Origin: Cafeteria roenbergensis
Taxonomy: Eukaryota > Sar > Bigyra > Bicosoecida > Cafeteriaceae
DNA: 64,000 nucleotides
Reading direction: 5' to 3'
Assembly (NCBI GenBank): GCA_008330645.1
Contig: VLTN01000040.1
Span: 248,001 to 312,000 of the forward strand
Shown here piece by piece: positions 13,181 to 21,200 of this stretch. Within the stretch, counting starts at the first letter, position 1; each line of letters begins with the position of its first letter. The translations under genes and the position numbers were made by a program. The notes under the pieces were generated by a model that was not told the origin of the DNA, did not search any database, and saw nothing but the letters and a program-made list of their open reading frames with translations.

Positions 13181-13570
13181 CGGGTCGCCGCTGCGCGGCA
13201 CCCCGCTTGCATGAAGCTCCTGACGGTGGGTGCCTCGCAGCCCAGGTCGGGCCGCATGGGCCAAGAGCCAGTGGCTTTGGCGGGCATGCGATTGAGACTG
13301 GGAAGGGCTGGTGGCTCTCGGGCTTGCATAGCATGGCTGGGGCGTGCTTCGGCTAGGCAAGGCAGGGCCGCTGCACTGCGTCCGCCTGCCCGAGCCGCGT
13401 GCGCGTGCGTGGAGCGATGACGACGGAAATCGCAAGGGCGGGTGACGACCGTGCGACGTCCGCGCACAGGCCGGCCAATAGTCATCAACAGCTGTTCCTG
13501 TCACGCGCAAGCGCTGCCACTGCAGAGCCAGCCAGCCAGCACTCAAGCCCTGGCGAGTCACAAGCACGCG
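13181..13570. other. Convergent intergenic TM9SF / C2 gene
   Basis: 390 bp between two convergent stop codons. It is somewhat less GC-rich than its neighbours. No domain-bearing frame, no structured RNA recognised. Confidence 0.5.
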
Positions 13571-16500
13571 TCACTCGGCAGGGTCCCCGACGCGCACACA
13601 AAGCCACAGCCGCAAGCGCTCGCTCTCACTCGCGGCCCCCTCCCCTTCCGAATCACGGCCACCGGCACCTGCAGCCTCGCTTGCGGCCCCGGCCGCCTTG
13701 AGCAGCAGTCCCTCCTCGCCCCCAACGCGCATCCAACCCTCCCCGCAGGCCGCATCCTCGATGTCCACCTGCCCGCTGCCCAGCAGGTCGTCTGCGGATA
13801 TGAAGTCGTAGTCGAACACCGACACCCGAAGCCGCAGCGGAGATCCAGCGCCCACGGCCACCGGCTGCTGGCCGATCGCAAGCACGGCATCCCACTCGGG
13901 AGCGAGTGAGCCGGACACGTGCTCCGTCCTTGCCTTGCCGATGGCGGTCCACGTATCGCCGTCTCGGGCCAGAGCCTCCACTGCCACGTAGGGGTCCGGG
14001 TTGCCGCCCATCCAGCCGTCGCCGTTGGGCTTGATGCCGGACGCCCGCTCCACCTTGACGCGCAGCCGCCCCGTCGCCACGGGCGGCACCGTCGCAGACG
14101 CAGGCTCCGGCTCCTCTGTCCCTGCAGATGGTGCTGGTGGCGACTGCGGTTCTGTCTCAGAGGCCGAGCGGGGTGCTGTGGCGCCGGCCGACGCGCTGGC
14201 CGGCTCTGCCCCGAGCACATCACGCAACAGCGCATCCACATCAACTGGAGCAGCAGCTGTCGGAGTGACTGCAGCCTCCTGCTCGGCCCTGGCCGCCTCC
14301 TCTGCCGCCTTGGCCTCCTGCTCGGCCCTGGCCGCCTCCTCTGCCGCCTTGGCCTCCTGCTCGGCCCTGGCCGCCTCCTCTGCCGCCTTGGCCTCCTGCT
14401 CGGCCCTGGCCGCCTCCTCTGCCGCCTTGGCCTCCTGCTCGGCCCTGGCCGCCTCCTCTGCCGCCTTGGCCTCCTGCTCGGCCCTGGCCGCCTCCTCTGC
14501 CGCCTTGGCCTCCTGCTCGGCCCTGGCCGCCTCATCTGCCGCCTTGGCCTCCTGCTCGGCCCTGGCCGCCTCCTCTGCCGCCTTGGCCTCCTGCTCGGCC
14601 CTGGCCGCCTCCTCTGCCGCCTTGGCCTCCTGCTCGGCCCTGGCCGCCTCCTCTGCCGCCTTGGCCTCCTGCTCGGCCCTGGCCGCCTCCTCTGCCGCCT
14701 TGGCCTCCTGCTCGGCCCTGGCCGCCTCCTCTGCCGCCTTGGCCTCCTGCTCGGCCCTGGCCGCCTCCTCTGCCGCCTTGGCCTCCTGCTCGGCCCTGGC
14801 CGCCTCCTCTGCCGCCTTGGCCTCCTGCTCGGCCCTGGCCGCCTCCTCTGCCGCCTTGGCCTCCTGCTCGGCCCTGGCCGCCTCCTCTGCCGCCTTGGCC
14901 TCCTGCTCGGCCCTGGCCGCCTCCTCTGCCGCCTTGGCCTCCTGCTCGGCCCTGGCCGCCTCCTCTGCCGCCTTGGCCTCCTGCTCGGCCGAAGCGAGCT
15001 CCGCGCTGCTCTCTTGCTGACCGTCGTGCACGGCCGCTCGCTCCCCCAGCCCCCTGGTGGCCTCGCTCCCGTGCCGCATCAGGCGGAACGCGCTCACCCG
15101 CTGCGACCTGCCCGTCTCACCAGGGGCGTCAGCGCCGGAGGGCTCGCCGGTCCCTGCCTCGGACGTGCCGCCGCCAGCTGCTGGCTGCCAACCAGCCCCA
15201 CCCTCCCAGCCTTCCCTCGTCGACGGTGGCCCGTTCTGCCTCGTCCGCTCGCTCTCGCCCCCGCCCCGACCACTGGCAGCCTCACCACCTGCACGTCTGC
15301 CGGAGCCTTCCAGCGACGACGGTGGCGCCTCCAGCACCTCTGCCGCTCCGTCGCCCTCCCGTGAACCGCCCGTGACGAACCCACGGATTCCGGATTCGGG
15401 AGCTGACCGCCCAGTGAGCCTACTGGCGTCCACGGGCGAGGCTGGGGGCAACCCTGTCGCCCCGCCGCTGAGTTTGCTCTCACCTGACCGCCCGGTCCCG
15501 TCGAAAGGGCTCTGCCCGCCAAACTGGCTCTGCCCGCCAAACTGGCTCTGCCCGCCAGCCTGCGAGGGAGACCGCCACCCGGCCTTGAGCAGCTGGGAGG
15601 GCAGCATGGATACCTGGGATTGCTGCTGCCAGCCCTGTGCGTCCGTGGCCACGCTTGGCTCCGCCTCTGCCGAGCTTGGGGCTGGGCCGCCGAGGATTGC
15701 CAGCTCTGCTGGGGACACACCGAGGGCAGGCGCCAGCTCGCGCAGCCTGGCAATCTCAGCCGACTCAATCATTGCCGAGGCCTCAGCGGCTCGAAGCTTG
15801 CGCCATGTGCCCGGGCGCATCGGCGCAGGAGCGGCTGCCGCTGCTGAGAGCGACTGCCGTCCGGGGCGGCCTCCAGTCGCCGCAGCAGCATCGGCGGCGG
15901 CGGAGGCATCGTTCCTCGTGCCGGCAGTGGTGCCCGGTCGAGCCACGTTGCCCAGCGCACGCGGAAGAGACGAGGGTGCGGCGTCGAACTGCCCGTCGTG
16001 GACGGCTGGCTGGGAAGCTTCAGCAGTGGCCAGGCCGGAGGCCAGCGACGCCTCTGTCAGCTGGTCAGCGCCTCGGCCCCCCTGCCACTGGCTCTGCCCA
16101 CCGGCGTGCAGGTGCTCCTCGCTGCTATCGCCAGGACCGCGGCTGGTCGCACTCACACCCGCGCCCGTGGCCTCAGTCTGGCCGCCAGCGACGCAGCTGC
16201 GGGCGCCGTCTTGCAGCGCCCGCTGCTGCGTCATGGCTGCGCAGCGCTGCAGCTCTGCCAGCGACGCAGAGTCGCGGAGCGAGAAGGCCGGGGCGGAGGC
16301 TCGAAGGCCGGGCCGCGGCGGCGAACCGCTAGAAGAGGCTGCCCCGGGAGCCGCGTCGGCTCCGCCGCGCCGATGGCGCCGCGCGGCCAGGACCGGCCCG
16401 AGGGGCTTGAGGCCGCCTGACGCCGACGTGACTCCCGGCCGACTGGATCCCGATGCGTGGGTGACTGGACCGCGGCGGCTCCCAGTGCCTGACCTGTCGA

Positions 16501-17830
16501 GACGCCGGCGGGCCGTGGTCGTCGGGCTCGCCCGAGCGCCGGCTCTTCCCAGCGATCCTGCCGAGGCCGCCATTGGCGCCGAGGACGCCAGCCTGGCCCT
16601 GCGGCGGGCGCGTTGCTCCATGCGTCGCTCAGCGGCGGCTGTTTCTTCCGCCGCTGCCACCGCTGATCCGTCGAGCCGCGCAGACGACTTGTATGCTGCT
16701 GCGCCGATTGCCGTGAGGCGGCAAGCAGGGGGCTTCACGGCCCTATAGGGCACGCCTCCCGACGCCAGGGTGCCCTTGACAAGCAGCACGGCCGTCTGCC
16801 TGTCCACCGCTGCGCCCGCTGCCACGGCTGCGGTGCAGGTTGGGGTTCTGGTGAGGAGCACCCTGCTGGAGGGCTCCACGCCGAACAGGTGGCCGCTGGT
16901 CGTCGGCCTGGCTGGCTGGGTTGCCGAGTGGGCGCCAGCCATCGTGCTGGGACGGGCTCCTGCGCCTGCGCCGCCGCTGCCCGCCGGGGCTGCTTGCGAC
17001 ACCGCGCCCGCCTCGGCCCTGGACCTCGCCGGTGCAGGCGCGGTCCGGTTTCGGATGGGCGATGCGCCCGTGGCTGGCCCGCTCATCGACGTCGGCGCAG
17101 CAGGGGCCATGGCGCCGCGCGGGCGTGGCAGCGAGGGCGGCGACGACGTGGCCGCCGGCGGCGACGCGTCCCGCTGCCCGCCACGAGCCCCTGCTGGCAC
17201 AGCGAACCCCGCCTGGTGAGCAAAGCCGGCTGAGCTGTGCGGAGCAGAGCTGGAGCCAGCCGGCGGCGAGACGTCGCGGGCGTCAGCGGACATGGCGCCG
17301 GGCGCCGAAGAGGGGCCGGCCGCCTGCAGCACCGACGAGCTGCGGCTGGCGACCAGTAAGGACGCCTGGCGGAAGAGGGCCCTGCTCCTCTCCAGCTCGC
17401 GCTGCCGGTCCATGTCGAAACGGGTTTGCGTCTCGTCAAACGCGCCGAGCTCCGCCTCGGTGAACTTGAGCGGCTTGGAGATCTCTCGCCGCACAACGGA
17501 GGTCACCCACTCCGCGCGCTCTGCCGTGCGCTCCTGCTCGCTCGCGCGGGTGCGGATCACATCGTCCTCCTGCAGCAGGCGGGCGCGCGCAAGAGCGGCG
17601 CGCACCTGGCGCTCGGTTTCCTTCCTGCGTGCGCCCAGCTGGGCCAGCTGCCGCTTGAGCTGCTTCAGACGCTTTGTCTCCTTGGGCTGCAGGTCAGGGA
17701 GCTCCGTCACCCCCAGCGGCAGCCCGGGGCGCGAGCGTTGCGAGCCTGCGCTTTTGCCGGCGCCTCGCTTTCGCGTGCGCCCGCTGCGACGAGGCGCCGC
17801 CGTGTCGGGCCCAGGCGGCGAGCCAGGCAT
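13571..17830 (-). CDS. Large low-complexity protein with C-terminal C2 domain
   Basis: Single exon, 1419 residues from the ATG at 17830; an in-frame ATG at 18109 would add 93. The N-terminal region (about 17450-17700) is a basic coiled coil (KETKRLKQLKRQLAQL and following). A long Ser/Ala/Pro-rich disordered stretch follows, including FGGQSQ-type repeats near 15500. Then come eighteen copies of a 13-residue helical repeat (EEAARAEQEAKAA), and finally a C2 domain at 14065-13640 with NPDPYVAVEAL and FDYDFISADDLLGSG, which carry the acidic loop residues expected for Ca2+/phospholipid binding. The layout suggests a membrane-recruited scaffold with a rigid helical spacer; that role is inference. 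I know no named ortholog. The next gene upstream on the same strand is the HDAC. Confidence 0.75.
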   Translation of the reverse strand: MPGSPPGPDTAAPRRSGRTRKRGAGKSAGSQRSRPGLPLGVTELPDLQPKETKRLKQLKRQLAQLGARRKETERQVRAALARARLLQEDDVIRTRASEQERTAERAEWVTSVVRREISKPLKFTEAELGAFDETQTRFDMDRQRELERSRALFRQASLLVASRSSSVLQAAGPSSAPGAMSADARDVSPPAGSSSAPHSSAGFAHQAGFAVPAGARGGQRDASPPAATSSPPSLPRPRGAMAPAAPTSMSGPATGASPIRNRTAPAPARSRAEAGAVSQAAPAGSGGAGAGARPSTMAGAHSATQPARPTTSGHLFGVEPSSRVLLTRTPTCTAAVAAGAAVDRQTAVLLVKGTLASGGVPYRAVKPPACRLTAIGAAAYKSSARLDGSAVAAAEETAAAERRMEQRARRRARLASSAPMAASAGSLGRAGARASPTTTARRRLDRSGTGSRRGPVTHASGSSRPGVTSASGGLKPLGPVLAARRHRRGGADAAPGAASSSGSPPRPGLRASAPAFSLRDSASLAELQRCAAMTQQRALQDGARSCVAGGQTEATGAGVSATSRGPGDSSEEHLHAGGQSQWQGGRGADQLTEASLASGLATAEASQPAVHDGQFDAAPSSLPRALGNVARPGTTAGTRNDASAAADAAAATGGRPGRQSLSAAAAAPAPMRPGTWRKLRAAEASAMIESAEIARLRELAPALGVSPAELAILGGPAPSSAEAEPSVATDAQGWQQQSQVSMLPSQLLKAGWRSPSQAGGQSQFGGQSQFGGQSPFDGTGRSGESKLSGGATGLPPASPVDASRLTGRSAPESGIRGFVTGGSREGDGAAEVLEAPPSSLEGSGRRAGGEAASGRGGGESERTRQNGPPSTREGWEGGAGWQPAAGGGTSEAGTGEPSGADAPGETGRSQRVSAFRLMRHGSEATRGLGERAAVHDGQQESSAELASAEQEAKAAEEAARAEQEAKAAEEAARAEQEAKAAEEAARAEQEAKAAEEAARAEQEAKAAEEAARAEQEAKAAEEAARAEQEAKAAEEAARAEQEAKAAEEAARAEQEAKAAEEAARAEQEAKAAEEAARAEQEAKAAEEAARAEQEAKAADEAARAEQEAKAAEEAARAEQEAKAAEEAARAEQEAKAAEEAARAEQEAKAAEEAARAEQEAKAAEEAARAEQEAKAAEEAARAEQEAAVTPTAAAPVDVDALLRDVLGAEPASASAGATAPRSASETEPQSPPAPSAGTEEPEPASATVPPVATGRLRVKVERASGIKPNGDGWMGGNPDPYVAVEALARDGDTWTAIGKARTEHVSGSLAPEWDAVLAIGQQPVAVGAGSPLRLRVSVFDYDFISADDLLGSGQVDIEDAACGEGWMRVGGEEGLLLKAAGAASEAAGAGGRDSEGEGAASESERLRLWLCVRVGDPAE
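14282..14983 (-). repeat. 18 x 39-bp coding minisatellite
   Basis: Exactly 18 head-to-tail 39-bp units encode a 13-residue Ala/Glu/Lys/Arg repeat. I see one base difference among all copies, changing one Glu to Asp near 14533. Such homogeneity implies recent expansion or ongoing unequal exchange. Confidence 0.9.
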
Positions 17831-18288
17831 GGAAAGCGGACCGCAATCGCTGCGCCGGTCGCTGTGTGCTCCCAGCTGCCCAAGGTCGGATGCGCGCGAC
17901 CTTGGGCTGGTCACCGGATTCCTGATGTCCGGCTCTGCCGGCACCGCAAAATTGCGGCTGTGACCGCAGCAGGCTGAAAGCCGCGTCGGGCGCCCAGACC
18001 CGTGAGACCAAAAGTTCACAGGTGCATGGCTTGTGCTGGATGGCTTGGCAGCGTGGCCACGCGCCCGGTAGCTTGCCCCCTGCGCGCCCGCCTGTGGACG
18101 GCTCGGCATGCAGTCGGTTTCAGTTCGCGCAACCAGCCTCCCTCGAGCACCGCTTGCTCGAGTCCTATGGCTTGCGAGCCGTGGTGCGAGCGCACTTTGT
18201 AGCATCGCCTGCTGAATGTGTGCCTTGCGCAACTCGTGGAAGCATTGCGCAAGGGAACGCCTCGGCAAAAGACACAAAACATGCGTGC
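17831..18288. other. Intergenic or N-terminal extension region
   Basis: 458 bp between the C2-protein start and the HDAC stop, both minus. The C2-protein frame stays open through it, with an ATG at 18109, so part may be coding. GGCTCTGCC occurs at 17931-17939. Nothing else is recognised. Confidence 0.4.
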
Positions 18289-21200
18289 TCACAGCGGCCC
18301 GCGGTGCACCGGCCCGGGACCATCCACCATGGCGCGCAGGTGGGCAGTGCAGCACGCGGCAAGCACGTCTCTCTCAATCACGTACCTCCTCTCTGGGGCA
18401 GTGGACTCCAAAGCGGGCTCGGCGCCTGCGCCAGCCGCCGCGAGTGCTGGCGGCTCCGGCCCCGCATCGCTGTCCTCGCTCTCAGATTCCTCGCCGACGG
18501 ACCCGTTTTCGTCGCCCGCCTCAGCCGCCTCTGCGCCCCGCTGCGCCCTGCTGGGGCTGGCCAGGCGAAGCTTGACCGCGGTGGGGTCCGGGGCTGCGGC
18601 AGCGCTGCGCGGCCGCTCAGCCGCCGGCGACTCAGCCGTCGACGTCGGCCCGCCGCCCGCGACAAAGCCCCCCGAAACGCCCGCATCGGCCGCAGCCGCA
18701 GCCGCAGCCGCAGCGGCCTGAGCTTGGCGGCCAGAGCGGCCCCTCACTGGAGTCGACGGGGCAGCGCTGGCAGTCGCATCGTCGGCTCCCGCCTTCCTCC
18801 TCGGTGACCGCCTGCGGCTCTGCCTGCCGGTTGACCCGCCAGCAGAGCCGTCTGCCGTCGGCACGTCCTCGCCAGCAACGCCCACCGCCTCCTCCATGGC
18901 GGCTTCGCTGTCCGTCGGCTCCGAGCCAGCCAGCATCCTTGCTGCCCTGGTGACCGCCGCCACGGCGGCAGCGCGGCGGCTGGAGCGCCGGGCGGGCGCG
19001 TGCGGCAGGGGCGCGCTTGACGCCCGAGGCGCCTCCCGAAGGGCCCAGCGGCCGTAGCCGCCCTCGAGGAGCGACACCACCCGGCCTGGGCAGCACTGCT
19101 GCGCCACTGACAGCACCATCCTCGTCATCTCCATGTAGTCCTCCGGGAGAAGGTCGCTTCCTGCGTCGGCAGAGCCGTCGTTTCGCGTGTTGCCGACGTC
19201 GGCCTTTCCCGCGTCGAACCCTGCGCTGATGATGATCAGGTCGGGGCCGAAGGCTCGAAGGGCCGGCAGAACTTTCTCCCGCATGCCTGCCAGGAAGGCG
19301 TGCCTGCCGCTGCGAGGGGGCTGGAGAGGCGTGCCGCCCGGCTGCACGGGGGCGCCCTCGAGCAAGAGCGAGCCGGGGCGCTCCCGCTGCGCCGCTCGCA
19401 TCGCTTGGTCGTACTGCTTTCGCGCCCGCGAGGCTTGCAGCGCTGCAGCTCTGCCGCTCCCAGCCTCCCTCCAGAAGGGCGGGATGGGCACGTTGAGAAC
19501 GTTGGCGTGCAGGCAGGGCGCGGCTCCTGACCCGGGGTAGAACGCGTACGACACCTCCGTGTCCGGGCCCACCCGCATGCCCTGCTCGAGGCAGCGCACC
19601 GTGCCTCCCGTGAGCCTAAGGCCGCCCTGCCTGGTTGAAGCGGCGCCCCGAAACAGCAGCGACGACTGGACCCGCGCTGCGCTGCCTCTGGAGGTCAGGG
19701 GGAGCCACCGGCCGCTGCCGGTGCCGGTGCCGGTGCCGGTGCCGGTGCCGGTGCCGGTGCTGGTGTTGCCTGTGCCGGACGGGCCCTCTGTCTCCTCGCC
19801 CCCGCTCTGCGATGTCGCTAGCAAGGGCATGCTGTCCCCGAGCCAGGCGACGGCTCTGTCAGCCTTGAAGGTGGCTTGGCTCGACAACGCCCCCACGCTC
19901 CCTGCAACAGACACCGCGTCCCAGCCCCTGCCGGCGCCTCCCGAGGCTGAGGCGGCGGTTGCGGAGGCAGGCATCCCCACCGACGACGGCGCCTGGGTCA
20001 CAGGCAGAGCAAGGCGCCGCGCCGCCCTGGGAGGGCCAGCGGTGAGCTGATCCGCCAGCGCGTCTCCGGGCCCCGCAGCGCCGCTGGCCAAGGCGCCTCT
20101 GGCGTTGAGGTGGCCGGCGCTGCCCGCCGGTGCCGGATCTCCACCCGCAGCGGCGGCAGAACGACACGCCTGAGCGCGGGCAGCTTCCGCCCACGGGCTC
20201 GGGGGTCCGCTGCCGCCGCTGCCGCCGCCACTCCGGAGTCCGAACGCGACGCCAACCTCGCCGCGAGACCCCCGCAGCGCCGGCCCGCCCCCTGACGACA
20301 CAGCCCGCTGCATCGAGGGGCGTCCGAGCGCCAGGCCGACGTCCCCCGCCCGCGCGCCTCCAGCCCTAGTGGGGGGAGGTGCGGCCGCTTGCCACGCACC
20401 TGAGGGCGCCAGATCCGTCGCCGGGTCACCGCTTAAGTCGCTCGCAGCCCGAGCCAGGCGGGGGCGGCAGGGCAATGCCTCCGAGAGCGACGCTCCCGAC
20501 GACCTTCCCACACCCAGCGGCGCCTCGGCCTTGACGCCGACGGCCCCTTGGGCGCCGCTCGACAGCTCAGCGCTGCTGCCAGCCTGAGCCGACGCGACAC
20601 CCGACGAACCGGCCTCAGCCACCGGGCGGTCCGGGGTGACGACGCTCACCAGGCCGACGATGGAAGCCCCCTCCACCGCGCCAGGCAACTTGGGCTCTGC
20701 CAGCAGAGCCGTCCCGGGCGCGGGGAGTCGAATCGCGTGGCCGTGCTGGAAGGCGGAGGCGAGCGGCGACGCCGCCGGCTGCATGGACAGGCGCGTGGGC
20801 ACGGTGGGGGACGACGCCGCTGACAGCACCAGCGCCGACGAGGAGGAGGAGGAAGAGGAAGAGGAGGAGGGGGCTGTTTGGCCTGAGGTCGAAGCCCCAG
20901 GCGCAGCCGCAGAGTGTGGAACCGCGGCGGCCGGCGGGGCCGCCGCAGCGCTCGGCCCGGGCGCGCCAGTGCCACGGAGGCTGAAGCCTGCTGCGGATCC
21001 AGCCGGTCTGCGGCGCTGCGGGGCCGTGGCCGCCCCGCTTGAGGCCCAGTCGAGGATCGGGTCCGCGTTGGCGAAGCCGGGGGTCGCGAATCGCACGTTG
21101 GAGCGGGAAAGCCGGTCCGGGGTCACAAGGGTGGCAGGGACTGTGCCCGACCTGCCGGCGATAGGGGCGCCAGGACCGGCGGCCGATGGACCACCGGCCG

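Noticed and set aside
13919-15364. Long plus-strand frames of GLLLGPGRLLCRL and SALAASSAALASC type repeats
   Set aside because: They are antisense translations of the 39-bp repeat in the minus-strand C2 gene; that strand carries the C2 domain and coiled coil.
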